Shown here: positions 12,709-25,946 of the stretch, piece by piece
How positions within the stretch are numbered: position 1 is the stretch's first letter
Layout: each line of letters opens with the position of its first letter
NCBI RefSeq assembly: GCF_001632365.1
Contig: NW_024468579.1
Span: 65,247-129,246 of the forward strand
DNA from: Laetiporus sulphureus 93-53
Taxonomy: Eukaryota > Basidiomycota > Agaricomycetes > Polyporales > Laetiporaceae
Direction: 5' to 3'
DNA: 64,000 nt
Program-made: the position numbers and the translations under genes
The notes under the pieces: model-generated
The model's input: only the letters and a program-made list of their open reading frames with translations
Database searches by the model: none
What the model was told of the DNA's origin: nothing

Positions 12709-14363
12709 ATGAGCTGTTATAACTCTGGTGTCTACTATGCTTCATCGGAAGATACCGATGCACATTATGGAGAACGAGACGACTATGTGCGGCATGATAG
12801 AGAGGGTTCTGTGTCTGGTTCGGAGTCGAACTACGGTCACTATTTGCAAGGCTATAAGGATGAGAACGATACAGGTAAGTCCCTTCGCACAAATCTTGGG
12901 ATGCGCATTAAGTTCCGATACATCATGTCTCAGAGGACCCCAACATGGCACTCATTGCGCAGACACTCAATGCGGATGGCACTCCAAAACGTCCCATGAA
13001 TGCTTTTATGATATTTGCACGCAAGAGGAGGCCTGAGATCTCTGCTGCGAACCAGATGATGAGGACTGGAGACGTTAGCAAGATATTGAGCAGAGAATGG
13101 AATACGATGGATATGGTGCGTCAATTGCCAACCCAAGTTTTTCAGATGACCTCATCCCTCTGCCAGTCACAAAAGAAGTTCTACCTCGACCAAGCCAAGA
13201 AGTTGAAGGACAATTTCAACATTAAATATCCTGATTATGTGTATAGGCGGCGGCCCAACAACTCGCGCAAGAAGCGGAAGCTAGAGCCTGGCCAAGAGGC
13301 TTCTCCAGGACTCCCCTCCGGCGTTGATAGAGAGGATACGTCTCTTGAAGATATTTCTTCTGTCGACCTGGACGACTCTGGCATTGACGCTTCGCCTGTT
13401 GGATATCAGTACGGTTTCGAACGAGCCGCGAGCAGCTCTGCTGCGTATGCAGGCGGGAATGACTTTGCGGCTTCACCTCCATCGTCGAATTATTCAGACC
13501 AACTACGGAGCCTTTCTCAGAGCCGCTTCGAGGAACAAGCATCCCCAACTGCATACTCGCGTTCTGCCGCTGCGCCGCAGAGCGGGTATACTGAAGGGGT
13601 TGTCAGTGCGCAGAAGCTTGCTTCTTCCGCCGATGCGAGTGGCCACGGCCAGTATATGGGCTCTTTGCAGCACGGGCGCCCCATCGCCAGTCTCGTTGAG
13701 GATGCGGGACACAGCATATGGGATTATTCCAGGCCAGGAGACAGAGGTCAGGGGCGGATGAGCTGGCCTCTACTTCCCGCTCTCGATACCAACCTCGCAC
13801 AGAGGTCAGGTGACAGGAACATCGTAGCCACCCAGAAACCGGAACCGTACTCATCACCACTCGATCAGCGTTCCTGGCCCAGTTCAACGTCTGCAACGGC
13901 GTCCAACGGGTCCGGTTCATCGGCGACGCGTTTGTCTAATGCTGCGTTCCCGACCCTCACATCCCCATTCGTGCCCAATGAGTCGCCGTCTGCTCGAACT
14001 TTGTCTCCCCTTGGCCAGCAGAGCCCCCTCAACGGCGATTACTTCCCCTCGTCTTACATGCAGATGAGTCGGGGAATGTCCCTATCAAGCAGGCTCGGTG
14101 GTGCAGATGACCCGCGCGGCTTCACCCATTCTAACATTCTCCCGCCTCCGGTGAGCAGTTCGTACGCTGGGGGAGGAGAGCTACCTAGCCAATGGCAATC
14201 CCCATATCGCACACCACCCAGTCAGCCGTTATCCGGATACCATCCTCTCACAAGCTTGCCTATTCAAACGACCTCATCTGCCGAGACGTCGCCGTCAACA
14301 GCAGGCGCGGTTGTAACTCCTGGTGCCCAGACTGGATTCTGGGAAAAGAGGAGGTTCGACTGA
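12709..14363 (+). CDS. HMG-box transcription factor (MATA_HMG/Sox-like)
   Basis: A three-exon model (12709-12874, 12934-13115, 13167-14363) encodes 514 aa. An HMG box spans about residues 66-150: TPKRPMNAFMIFARKRRPE, then SKILSREWNTMD, then SQKKFYLDQAKKLKDNF, and a basic tail RRRPNNSRKKRK that can serve as a nuclear localisation signal. The RPMNAFMIF core is the sequence-specific (Sox/MATA) type that bends DNA through the minor groove. The remaining 360 residues are Ser/Pro/Gly/Gln-rich and probably disordered, as in activation regions. Related basidiomycete factors act in mating and fruiting-body development, but I cannot assign a named orthologue. The second intron falls inside the box. No homeodomain or pheromone-receptor genes lie nearby, so this is not a recognisable mating locus. 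Confidence 0.88.
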
Positions 14364-15879
14364 CGCTGAGCTGCCGTCGCTCTCACCAGACCCGCCATGC
14401 CTCATTCTCATCAGCTGCTCAGTGTACCATGAATTTCAGCGCATGCTTGATTTCTGAATTGACACGCACCACAACCTATGTACACGTGTATTCACAAATT
14501 TTCAGTCGCAGCTGCCACCATGGCTGTATTTACGTCTACATTGTCATCATTTACGGTCTTATTCGCTTCCATCCTACTGGTTTCACGCTAATGCGACTCT
14601 GATTCGATCGGCGCAAGAGCGGACGTTGCTTGAAGACGTAATTTCTTGCGCTTACCTGCTCGGCGAGGGGTCGCGTGGATTGTCAATGACGAGGTTTGTC
14701 ATGTTCTGGCGCCGTGGTGATGTTGGACCTCACATTCTTTACCCCAGGAGGATGAACCCTTCAAGCGCATGCGGACGTCGCCGTCAGCATTTGTTTCAGG
14801 TTACCCTCCAGAGATGGTGATAGCACACGTACGAGGATTAATGTTAAATCTACTGTTGGCCAAGGCGTTCATGTCCTTGCTCATTTGGCTATCCAGGGCA
14901 CTGTTACGGCATGCCTGAGCAGCGCGCATTCCCGGACGATCGATGTGTGCTTCTGCCGAAGTGGGGCCGCCGAGATGGGTCGTCTTTTGTCTCCGGGGGA
15001 CCTGCATAGGCTTTCGAGAAGTAAGCTTGATGAGCACGCCCTGGAAGCGCCCGAAGCAACAAAGCCGGTCAGAGAACTCTCAGCACGAGGATTGGTATAT
15101 TGGTAACTCAACCAGGGAGGTGGGCTCGGAATCGGTTGGAATCCAACGGTAGCATTTATTTTTGCAATTGATGCCCAGAGACGGCACCGTCTGTCATGGG
15201 GCAGTTGGAGCTTGTGTCGAAGTACCCTCTGTCACTTTGAACGATCCTGCTGCGATCCGATATCACACGACCGAATCGCTAAAGTTGTTGTGTGAGAGGG
15301 GTGGGGAACGATCTACAATTGTGAATGGATCAACTAAGGAGCGGGGAAGCACTGTCTGAATATGTCCTCCGGAGCCCTCACAAGTCGAATCGGTACAATG
15401 CGTGCCTTTCATTGGACCGTCTGTAAAATTGGTTGGTCGCTCGCGCAGTGTCCTTGTGGTCACAGCTCAGCGTGTATCGTGAGCCATCGGCGAAAACAAA
15501 CCGAATATCTCTCACCACATCCAACATCTATCCGAATTTCGCGCGCCTTCTGGCCACACAATCAGAACATCGGCAGATGTGACCACTGTGCTAGTCTCTC
15601 GGATGCGTTTCAATATCCACGCGAATGCGATGCAGTTAGTGCGACGGCGACCTGACCTTCCGATGTATCGCATCTGCTCTGTAGTAGATACCCCCGAACT
15701 CACCTGGGGAATCAAGCTCAAGCTCCGCGCAAGGCACGCTGCAACCCATCAATATTACATATAATCTCACACCGGTCCGCTCACCATGCGGCACGTCACC
15801 GAACCACTCGGATGAGTAGTTGCCCCCATCAGCGCGTGTATTCAGCGCTTGTCAACTACCAACACGACGTATCTCTAAG
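14364..15879. other. Intergenic region, nothing recognised
   Basis: This is the 3' side of the HMG-box gene and the 5' side of the SDR gene. Short frames only, none with a domain signature. No repeats or RNA genes seen. Confidence 0.5.
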
Positions 15880-17141
15880 ATGAAGGCATACGTCTCACCG
15901 ATAGTCGATTCCACCACCGTTTTCAAGAATGATATTTTCAAAGGCAAGGTGCTGTTCTGTACCGGCGGAGGATCTGGAATCTGCAAGGCGATGACGGAAG
16001 CTGTGGTATGTGGTTATCACGGCTCTCCACTTCAGATATCCGAGGTGAACGGATTGTAATGATCTCATAAGATGCGTCACGGTGCAAATGCGACCATCGT
16101 AGGCAGAAAGTAAGCAAAACAACAATGTAACTTCGTGCAATCTGACGATCACGGTAGGTTGGACCGGCTCACGGCAAGCGCCGAAGAGCTTGCGCGGACC
16201 ACGGGGAGACAATGTCTCGCAGCTCAAGCTGACGTTCGCGATCCCAAACAGCTACACGAGGCCGTCGCAAATACGATTGCCAAGTACGCAAGAATCGACT
16301 TCGTGATCTGCGGTGAGCTCTGCACCCCTGACGGGTATCCCTTTCGAGACGAACGACCATCGTTTCTAGGAGCGGCCGGCAACTTCCTTGCACCCATCTC
16401 CGGGCTATCCGAGAATGGATTCAGGACTGTTGTTGAGATCGATGCTGTACGTCTTATTGGATTGCGACTCCGTGCAGTCTCGCAAGAGCTTACGTAGATC
16501 GGAACGTACAACACCATCAAAGCAACCTTGCCGTACGTGAGAGAGTCGAAGGGGTCCTATATCCATGTCAGTGCAACACTGCACTATAGAGGTATTTCAT
16601 TAAAATAAGGTCTATTCGGTGTAAGTATTAACACATTTTGTAGGGACTCCGTATCAAGTACATGTCTCTGCCGCAAAGGCCGCTGTGGACGCTAGTGAGT
16701 GGTCGTATTGACTTCTAAATCAGAGTATTCAGCATATCTATGTACTATAGCGTCCGCTGTGTTAGCTGTCGAAGAAGGACCTCGCGTCGGTGACAATATC
16801 TGCGTGTCTGCTACCAGGATGCTAATGTTGAATACCACTAGGGCGTCCGTTCGAATGTCATCGCTCCAGGACCTATTTCAGGGACAGAAGGGGCAGACCG
16901 CCTCACGACAAAGGACGGTAGTGGGGGTGGCTGGGCAAATATCCCCGTGGGACGAACTGGCGACGTGAAGGACATAGCCAACGCTACTATCTTCTTGTTC
17001 AGTGACGCTGCGAGCTTCATTACCGGACAGGTGTTACCGGTGGATGGAGGTAGTGAGCATTTGCGCCCGTTGGGATTGCCCTATCCCCAATCGGTGCTGG
17101 ATCCCGAGTCGGTGAAAGGCATGATTAAATCCCGTCTGTAG
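15880..17141 (+). CDS. Peroxisomal 2,4-dienoyl-CoA reductase-like SDR
   Basis: An eight-exon model (15880-16005, 16072-16109, 16158-16312, 16370-16446, 16498-16591, 16644-16694, 16751-16785, 16842-17141) encodes 291 aa with consistent phases. The Rossmann nucleotide-binding loop TGGGSGICKAM sits at about residue 28. The following strand ends in VGRKLDRL, which suits NADPH. An AAGNFLAP block, the SATLHYRGTPYQVHVSAAKA region and RSNVIAPGPISGTEG match the peroxisomal DECR2/Sps19 branch, which lacks the usual Tyr of the YxxxK motif. The C-terminus is SRL, a PTS1-type peroxisomal signal. The enzyme would reduce 2,4-dienoyl-CoA esters so that polyunsaturated fatty acids can finish beta-oxidation. 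Several exons are very short (35-51 nt). Confidence 0.88.
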
Positions 17142-19940
17142 CCTTTGCAGCGGCTTCGATTGTGCTCCGCACCATGACTCCGGTCCATCGTAGCTCCTGC
17201 CAAAGTCGTTTGTACACGTATGGATAGAATGCAGATGTGCACGTCGTGTTGTCTTGATACAGAGGCGGTGATGTCCTGTGTGGCGATCTCCTAACCTACC
17301 GTGGAACCGAAGGAAGGACTTCTCCGTCGATCCCAATTCAGTGGGCAAATTCCCCCTGATGAACACCACACGCGTCTTGGCAACGTGCGTTGCGTAAGCG
17401 GACAGCCCCTCGGAAAGGTTCCAAAATTGCGGCGTTCAATTCAGTCCAACTAAAAGTAAATCTAACCTGGAGACCCGTTATTTGAAACAGCGGGAAATAT
17501 GACTGTATCCACATATCTCCTCTCAACGAAAGCGATTTACGAGTATCATAACGGACTGCAACGGAGAGAATGGGTATCAGAATGGCAAGTCATCAGTGAG
17601 CACGAGTCAAGTCCATCCGCCCGGACGCGGCGCGCCACGGCGAGAGTTTGGACCATGCGGGAGAGGACGATGCATTACTACATGACACGCGTTCCACCAG
17701 AAGCCTCAGGTCTCGGCGACACGGTGGAAACCTCCAATACCTCTGACAACCCTACGCAATAAGGAAATTTCAATGGGGCAGTATTGGCGCGAATCCGGGG
17801 TGCTGTTTCCCTGTAAACGAGCAATGACGCTTGACAGATAGAAGCGTGTCCTCCAGCGTTTCATTGTTACCAAGCCCAGCCAGCGGAAAGCAAGAGCGGA
17901 ATTTGTGCTCTATACCGCCTGTACGTTAGCGCTTCTGCGCCAAGGCACAGCGTCAAGAAGCCCGTCCAGACTTCCGAACCGCGCGAGGTTTGCATGTCCT
18001 ATGAACGAACCTGTCGATTTTGGACCAGGGATCCGGATGCGCGTTGTCAGATGATCCCTTTCGACGCCCGTGAGCAGAGCAAAGTACACGCGCGCGGACA
18101 GGGCCAAGACCATGCGCCGTTAATATCCAGATTCGACACCGCGGCAGCCGTCCTGGATGAGCAAGGTTCAGGTCAGCAGGACGGCGGCACAGTAACGCGG
18201 GACGCCTGAGAGGTCACATCTTGCATCATCGCGGTACTGGTGAGGCGCACTTCCGCCAAATCCCCGGAAGGGACAGAACCGTGCTATGGAGAAGAGCAGC
18301 ATGCGTGCCTTACGGACCCGCACTCGTGGTGAAGGGGAAGTGCGCGGCCTCCTGGTGATAAGATCGTCATCAGATGGAACAGGGATGCAAATTGACAAAT
18401 GAGAAGACAACGGCCCGGGAGTAATCCTGCGGCTCGAAAACCGAATACCCAGGTGCACGCGTTCGCACAGACACGCTGGAGAACCAAGGTCTGCGCGATG
18501 AGAGTTTGATATTCGGCATCGGGAGAACATCAAGGGTGACTCGACTGCGACCTGCGACTGCGACCTGGCCACGGGTTAGCGATGAGCAGCTCGCTAGCCC
18601 CGCCCGCTGTTGCATAGTCCAGATCCACGTTCTGGACTCAGATGCTTCCGAGAACACCGCATGCATCAAAGCTCTTCTTGTGCGGGTTGTCCAGTATACC
18701 CGTCCTGCAAAGCCGAATGTCCATGAACCAGAACCTGTCGCCCATGCGGAATATCAGCGATTGCGGCGGCTAACGCCCTCTTTCAGCATCCTACCTCTCA
18801 CGGCCGTCTTGATGATGTTAGAATGGCTGAGATAGGAAGATTCACTGAGATTCTGAGCCGAAAATGCCAATGCGGCAGTCAGTAATGGTGCAATGTTCTA
18901 CTCTGCGCAGGATCGCGACATTGGCTCAGTAGGCCAAATTCTATCGATGCTTGGCAGACCCTCACGTCATTCCGCATACGGTCAACGAGGTTTCCACGGT
19001 TCATTGCAGGAGAGCTTCGGTCTGGAAGCGTGACATTCTGCGCCAGTCGCATGACCGATCAGCTTGACCTGATAGAAATAATTATCAGTACAGGTCACAC
19101 AGACTCACGGCGGGCGTTTGACGCCAGTCACCAATAAGTCAATGTCATCACCTTTGTGGACCGCAAATGAAGTCCGATGGTGTCCTGCTCGCTGAGCACT
19201 GGAACGAACAAATGCAGGTATAGCTAGATCACCTCGTCGCGCTACGGTCAGGGCATCCGGACTTCTGGATCGTTGGCGGCGAAGTGCCAGCACTTGCATT
19301 GAAGTTTCTATACCAGGTATTTTCTTATTTTTTGAAGGCTGTCATTTTCTAAACACCTGGGCAGGAAGGCGCATCGCAGTTGGAACCTTGAATAAAGACG
19401 GTTTTGCACAACAATTAGGTCCTACTTAGTAGTACGCCTAAGTTTGGCGTCTCGAGGTCTTCCGGTTCAGGCTTCCACAATTTTCCCCGAATTTGTCCAA
19501 TCTTCTATCAGGCGCGTATTTCGATGGCTCTGGCGTTTGAAGATTTCGAGCAAAAGAAAACGGCCTGAGTGAAGTGCGCAGGAAGGTTTTGTTCAGCGCC
19601 GAGGAGAAAGAGCTGTGTGGCGCGTGGCGTGCTGCGGCCGAAGAAGGCAAGAGTTGCACTTGAACTTCATCTCAGCGTTCCGCCGCCACAGCACGGTCAT
19701 GAGACCAACAGGTTTTGGTGGATTCCCTTCATTCAGTGCGACGATTGTCTTCGTTTCTGAACACCTGACGGCGCACTTCTAGCGCTCAAACATGAGGCGG
19801 GGAGCGGTGGGTTCGACTCCAAAGACGCCCATGCCTTCTCGGCGTGCCCGTCGCGGTACACACGTTCCATCTGCATCATATCTGTGCAAACGCTGAGCTA
19901 GTCCTTTACAGCTGTAGACCGTACGGGCTTCGCGATCGCG
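17142..19940. other. 2.8-kb interval without an assigned gene
   Basis: Frames up to about 134 codons occur on both strands, but none has a motif I recognise. A short minus-strand frame at 19438-19659 has a presequence-like composition (Ser/Arg/Leu-rich), but it begins with GTG and does not lead into anything. The right end should hold the promoter of the alpha-glucosidase gene. Confidence 0.4.
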
Positions 19941-22900
19941 ATGATTTTGGCTGGAGTGGTGCTTGCGGTGTGTTACCGCGCTTTAGCAAATGCGAACGTG
20001 TTTGCCGGTCCAGACTGGCTGGACGGCGATTTCGAGGTCGATACGTACTATTCAAAGAACGTCTCTGCTTGTCCAGGTAAGTTTTGGCAAATTTCTTTAC
20101 AGAAACTCGATCAACGTCGGCATGTGTGACTCATGTGTGCTATCGCAATATAGGTTATACTCTTAGAGAAGTAACGGATATGGAGAATGGTTTCATAGCA
20201 AGCTTAACGCTGGCAGGATCTCCCTGTGAGGCTTTTGGCCAGGACGTCGATGAACTTACGTTGCAAGTGAGCTACGACTCGGACACAAGGTAATTCGTGG
20301 ATCCACGTGCTCGTGCAACCTATGCATTGACAAGAAACTCCCACCGCAGGCTCCACGTCAACATTTTCGATACGGCTCAATCCCAGTTCACAATTCCGGA
20401 TTCTGTCATCTCTCTTGAGTCGTCGTCGTCGGGCGGCAGCAAAAATAGTTCTGACCTCGTCTTTAACTATGACTCGTCTCCCTTTGCTTTCTGGATTACG
20501 CGTCGCTCTGATCCCGATGCTGAGCCCCTGTTTGACACTAGAGCGAGCTCACTTCCACCGACACCCATGGCGCCCGTCATAGCAAGCGACTCTTCGACTG
20601 CTCTCGAAGGCTTCCCGCTCGTGTTTGAGGAGCAGTATCTGCAGATCACCTCTGCCCTCCCTTACGACGCGAACATCTATGGTCTTGGAGAAGTTGTCGC
20701 GAGCAGCGGTTTCAGGCGCGACGTCGGTGCTGACGGAGGCGTTGGGACCATACAAACGATGTGGAATCGGGACGATGCCGACCCGCTCAACCAGAACATG
20801 TTTGTGTGTTTCAGTTTCATCTGGGTATTGACTTCTGACGATTTTGTCATTGCCGCGCACGTATAGATATGGCTCTCATCCGATATACATGGAGCACAGG
20901 TACAATGAGACCACACAGCAGGCTCAATCTCATGGCGTCTTCCTGTTCAGGTGATTATACACCGATGCTACCCATGCCAGTATGCCTGACACATTACTAG
21001 CTCATCCGGATCGGACATACTACTGCTGACACCTCCATCTTCGTCTAAATCCCTGATCCAATATCGCCTCATCGGCGGGACGCTCGACTTTTATTTCTTC
21101 TCTGGTCCGACCCCGCAGCGAGTGATCGAACAGTATGGCGAGCTGATTGGAATGCCTACTTGGCAGCCCGCTTGGGGACTCGGATTTCACCTCTGTCGGT
21201 GGGGTTATGAGAATCTCACGGAGACCAAAGAGCAGGTCACACGCATGAGAGAGGCGGACATCCCTCTGGAAGGTATGTCGGACATTAGACGTGGTCGAAG
21301 AGCACTAATTCGCTGACACGTGTAGTGATGTGGAACGACATTGACTTGTATCACGCCTTGCGAGACTTCACCTCCGACCCTGTTTCATTCCCAGGTGATG
21401 AGATGCGAACGTTCATCGAGGATTTGGTGATGCTGCCATGAACATTTCCTATTGACATGCATTCTGACTAAGTACACTTGTCAGGCTGCCAACCATCAGC
21501 ATTATATTCCCATAACCGACGCCGGCGTTGCGGTACAAGTGAACGCGACCGACATCGTATGTGCACTCTTACTCTCGTTGTACGTCACGACTGACCATGC
21601 AAGCAGTATGACCCGTACACGAGGGGTGTCGAGCTGTGAGCACGTTCGGTCGTTCATTGAGAGGATTGTTGACCATCATTTCGCAGGGATGTGTGGATGA
21701 AGAACCCGGACGGCTCTGAGTATGTCGGGCAAGTTTGGCCGGGGTATACCGTAAGTCTCCCTTGCTTCTCTCACGGACAATCCCGTTACACAATCTCGGA
21801 CTGACATCGCGCATACCCATTCCGTTCGTGCGTGCAGGTCTTTCCCGACTGGTTCGCAAACAATTCCCAAGCCTTCTGGACAGAAGCGCTGAAAAACTGG
21901 TCACAAGGCGGCGTCGAATTCTCCGGCATATGGCTAGACATGAACGAAGTGTCGTCCTTCTGCAACGGCTCCTGGTCAGCTGTGGTTTAACGCCTTGCCG
22001 GAGAAGAAGACTGACTGACTCACGCGTACAGCGGCACTGGTGCCATCCTGTCGACCCCGCCGCCCATGGCTTTACCCGGGGATCCTGACGACCCTGTCAC
22101 GGCGTATCCCGAAGGGTACGCTTGTCTCTATTGTCGTCCCTGAACTCGTGGCTGACGAACGCGCCAGGTATAATGCCACGCTCTGGGGCCCTAGCGGAAA
22201 TATCACTATAAATGGCACGTTGACGTACAGCGGAGAAGCACCAGACACCGCCGCGCTGGAGAAGCGAGGTGTCGGCGCGGGTGAACAAACAGGTGTCAAT
22301 CTTAGTAACCCGCCGTACGCGATCCACAACGGTCGGTTCCCCCGACTTCTCATTCGGCGTGTCTTGCTGATCGGCTCGTTGTATGGTGGACAGGCTTCGG
22401 ACCACTGGGAACACGGACAGCGCCGACTAACGCCACTCATCAAGGCGGGTATGTCGAGCTCGACGTGCATAACCTCTGGGGCATGATGGAGGAGAAGGCC
22501 ACGCACATCGCCTTGCAGGAGATCCGGGGCAAACGGCCCTTTTTGATCAGCCGCTCGACTTTCCCCAGCTCTGGGAAGTGGTCGGGACATTGGCTGGGCG
22601 ATAATTACAGCAAGTGGGCGTACATGCACTATAACATCCAGGGCGCGCTGCAATTCCAGCTCTTCCAGATCCCGATGGTCGGCGCGGACACGTGTGGGTT
22701 CGCAGGCAACACTGATGAGGAGCTGTGCAATCGGTGGATGCAGATGTCGGCGTTCATGCCGTTCTATCGGAATCATAATCAGCGTGGTGCCCTTCCGCAG
22801 GAGCCGTATCGGTGGGAAAGCGTGGCAAATGCGTCTCGTACTGCCATGAGCATCCGCTACTCGCTGTTGCCGTATTGGGTATGTCGGGTCATTTCATATA

Positions 22901-23683
22901 TGCGTAGTTTAAATTGATAGCTCGCCGATGAAGTACACGTTGTTCGCCAATGCGTCGACGTATGGGGCGCCGGTCGTTCGCGCGTTGTTCTACGAGTTCC
23001 CGACAGAGCCTGAGCTTTTCGCTGTAGACCGACAGTATTTGGTCGGAAGGGACATCCTTGTCACTCCAGTGTTGACGCCGAATGTATCGACTGTGGACGG
23101 TGCGTGGTATATCTAGGACACAAGGCGCGATGTATGGCTGATATAGTCATTTACAGGGATCTTCCCAGGGAGGGGTCAAGTGGTCTGGCGCGATTGGTAC
23201 ACTCGCTCAACCGTGGACGCTAATCCGGGAGGCAACACGACTCTCGACGCTCCGCTCGGCCACATCAACGTCCACGTCAGGGACGGGTCCGCCATCCTGC
23301 TCCATTCTCAGCCGGCCTATACGATCGCAGAAACCCGGCAAAGCCCCTATGAGCTCCTCGTGTCGCTGTCTCCGGGCGGGTACGCATTTGGTACCGCGTA
23401 CTTTGACGATGGCGATAGTGTTCCGCCGACGCCCAATACCACCGTCACGTTCAGCGTCACGGACGGCTCGTTGAGCATCAGGAGTGCCGGCGACTACAGC
23501 ATCGAGCAGGCGTTGGAGTCGGTGACGGTACTCGGGGTGGGTGCTACCAAGCCGTCGACGGTTATCGTTCAGAATGCGGCGCTGGAGGACGCCAGTTGGG
23601 AGTATGATGAGGCGAAGCAGGAGCTCGTGATGAGTGATTTGGAGCTGGACTTGAACGGAGCCATCGAAATCAGTTGGCAGTAG
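19941..23683 (+). CDS. Secreted GH31 alpha-glucosidase
   Basis: A 15-exon model encodes 970 aa: 19941-20076, 20154-20289, 20350-20805, 20867-20950, 21001-21272, 21326-21426, 21485-21556, 21607-21635, 21687-21750, 21838-21974, 22032-22115, 22168-22331, 22394-22878, 22934-23099, 23157-23683. The N-terminus MILAGVVLAVCYRALANA is a signal peptide. The catalytic nucleophile lies in GIWLDMNEVSSF (Asp about 484) and the acid/base in HWLGDNYSKW (Asp about 648). GADTCGF and FMPFYRNHN are further GH31 hallmarks. Many NxS/T sites support secretion. Family enzymes of this type release glucose from alpha-1,4 linkages in maltose, maltodextrin and starch. The ATG at 19941 is the first in frame after a TAG. 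The exon 3/4 junction (donor GTGTTT at 20806) is the least certain. It is the first of several plus-strand genes in the carbohydrate-related section. Confidence 0.93.
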
Positions 23684-23945
23684 ATGATACGCGACACAGC
23701 GAGTAGAAAAGCTTTCTTGATAGGCCGTATACCTGATGTAACGTACTTGCATTGACCCAAATTGTAATCGAGGCGAGGATCGTCGCGGAACCAATTTGAA
23801 TGGCTGACTAAGCAGCTTGTTGTGGCTTATGGCTGTCCAACGTGGCCCTCGCATTCAGCGACAGCACTGGTGCAGGCCGTGAAACACTATATCAAGCTTG
23901 TCTGACTCGCCCGTGTTCGCACCGGTAATATTTCAGCCTTGACTG

Positions 23946-25946
23946 ATGGCATTCACAGAGACTGAACGAGTCATGTCAAGACAAGATAGGCTCGCGGAAG
24001 CGCTTTCTGCTGTGGATAAGAAGCTGAGCCAATTGCAATTGCGAGAACAGGAAGCACGAAGCTTGCTCGAGTTTATCTTGCAGGAGAAACGTTCCGTGGA
24101 GGCTGAGCGCGCAGCCCTCGACGCACAGCGCAATCCCTTCGAATGGCTCCCTACCGAACTCCTCCTCCACATATTCACCGCCCACGTCCAGGCTGGACCG
24201 GTAACGGCCCTGCCAGCTGCTGAGGCGCACGAGCTGCTCCTCCGTCCGCTTGTACTGTCTCATGTCTGCCGTCGCTGGCGCAATGCGATGCTGTCCACCT
24301 CGAGTTTGTGGTCGCGGATCCCGGTGATGGACGACTGGAGGATCGGCTCGCAATTCCTGAAGCGAAGCGGCGATGCTCCTCTAGACATCATTGCTTCACC
24401 GAGCAGTCGCGCATCATCTCGCTCTCTCGACTGTCTCGTCGATACCGTCTCACGATGGCGTTCGGTCGCGTGGCATTCGTCAGCGGTGGGTTCTCTACTC
24501 ACAGTACTCAACACTTCACACTTTCCTCGGCTACAGCACCTGAAACTTGCGCAGACGATGCATCATAAATATCACTGGAATGTTCAGCGATACTTCGCTT
24601 CGCCGTTCATGGCTCTCGAGACCCTACAACTAGAGCAGGTGTCGCCAGCACAGCTGCCTCCTGTTATGTTCCCGAGCTTGCGCAGCTTGCAACTACACAA
24701 CTTTAAATGCGGCCCAGGCTCGCATCGGACGGGAGCACAAATGTCGGAGCTTTGCGCTCTGTTATCTCGTGCTCCGATTCTCGCAGAGCTGGTCCTCGAT
24801 GCCGCGACTCCGGCCTTAGACGTCTGCTTGAGCTACGACGATCTCCCTCACAGTGACGGCGGTCCCCACATGAAACGAGAGACTCCACACGAAATACATC
24901 CGATTCAGCTGCAAAAGCTCACTCGCCTCGAATGGAGCTTCGCACCTCCGAAGGACTGCTGGGCGATCTTTTGTTTCTTGGCCGTCCCTGTCTTGCGCGA
25001 ACTCGAGCTCTGCTTGAACACCGGACGCACACGTTGGGCCCAGGCGGAGAACAACAGAATGATAAACGAGCCCGAGACCCCTCCAGTCGGGCGGCACAGA
25101 AACAGAACGATCACGTTCGAGCAGCTGGAGGTCCTGAGCGTCGAATGCATAGACTCGGACGGGCTCACGGACGCATTCAAGAAGATGCACTTCCCCGCAC
25201 TCAAGCGACTCAGCATCGCATACATACCGCCCCGGCGACAGCGCTCCTTACTCGTTCTACCCCGACACGAGTCCATCTTCCGCGAACCCCGCATGCCGAG
25301 CCTCACCCACCTAAGCCTATCCTGCTTCGAACTCGACCTCGAGACGACGCCCACGATGCTGCGCTACCTGCCGTCGCTCACGCACCTCACCCTCAACGCA
25401 TGCACGAAAGCGGGGCCGATCGTCTGCTCGCTCTCCGGCCGGTTCTGCTCGCACTGTCGCGTCAGCGGCGCCGCGGGGTCGGGCAGGAACTGGGTCGTGC
25501 CGCGCCTGGAGCACCTGGGGATCGTCGAGTGCGCCGATGTGCGGTTCGCGTGCTTGAGCGAGGTCGTGCGTGCGCGGAGGGCGGCGGCGCTGGATTTGCC
25601 TGGTGGAGGGTACACCGCGAACGGGCACGCGGCGGTCGTGGTGGGCGGGGTGATATACGACCCTGTGTCTGATCGCGTGATGAAGCCGCTCAAGAGGAGG
25701 CCGATCGCGGGGCCTTCTTTGCCAGGGACGCCTGCGCGCGTGGCTGTTGCGCCGACTGCGGTGCCGTCGCTTGCGTCTCCGAGCTTGAATGGGAGCTTTG
25801 TGCCGGGGTGGAACCCGCATGGGAGCTTGAAGCCGGTGTGTGTTGAGTCGGTGCATGTTGAGGGGTGCTTGAGGGTGTCGGAGGCGGAGGCGATGTCGTT
25901 GAGGGAGGAGGAGTGGGGCGTCGTGGACGTCGTTTGGTATCCGTGA
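23946..25946 (+). CDS. F-box protein with leucine-rich-repeat-like C-terminus
   Basis: A single exon encodes 666 aa from the ATG at 23946. Residues about 8-60 form a coiled coil (SQLQLREQEARSLLEFILQ). An F-box-like segment follows: PFEWLPTELLLHIFTAH, then VLSHVCRRWRNAMLSTSSLW. Leu-rich segments after about residue 170 (for example LVLDAATPALDVCLSYDDLP, HLSLSCFELD, LTHLTLNACTKAG) look like irregular LRRs. F-box proteins of this layout are substrate receptors of SCF ubiquitin ligases, and the family is greatly expanded in agaricomycetes, so a specific target cannot be given. It starts 262 bp after the alpha-glucosidase stop on the same strand but has its own promoter space. Confidence 0.85.
   Translation: MAFTETERVMSRQDRLAEALSAVDKKLSQLQLREQEARSLLEFILQEKRSVEAERAALDAQRNPFEWLPTELLLHIFTAHVQAGPVTALPAAEAHELLLRPLVLSHVCRRWRNAMLSTSSLWSRIPVMDDWRIGSQFLKRSGDAPLDIIASPSSRASSRSLDCLVDTVSRWRSVAWHSSAVGSLLTVLNTSHFPRLQHLKLAQTMHHKYHWNVQRYFASPFMALETLQLEQVSPAQLPPVMFPSLRSLQLHNFKCGPGSHRTGAQMSELCALLSRAPILAELVLDAATPALDVCLSYDDLPHSDGGPHMKRETPHEIHPIQLQKLTRLEWSFAPPKDCWAIFCFLAVPVLRELELCLNTGRTRWAQAENNRMINEPETPPVGRHRNRTITFEQLEVLSVECIDSDGLTDAFKKMHFPALKRLSIAYIPPRRQRSLLVLPRHESIFREPRMPSLTHLSLSCFELDLETTPTMLRYLPSLTHLTLNACTKAGPIVCSLSGRFCSHCRVSGAAGSGRNWVVPRLEHLGIVECADVRFACLSEVVRARRAAALDLPGGGYTANGHAAVVVGGVIYDPVSDRVMKPLKRRPIAGPSLPGTPARVAVAPTAVPSLASPSLNGSFVPGWNPHGSLKPVCVESVHVEGCLRVSEAEAMSLREEEWGVVDVVWYP

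Noticed and set aside
12709..14363. Mating-type locus
   Set aside because: An HMG-box gene alone does not define a mating locus in basidiomycetes. No homeodomain pair, pheromone precursor or STE3-type receptor gene is in the window.
19775..19850. tRNA-like segment containing GGGTTCGACTCC
   Set aside because: The T-loop consensus is present, but the T-stem has mismatches (GTGGG against CCAAA) and no D-arm or acceptor stem can be paired. Chance match.
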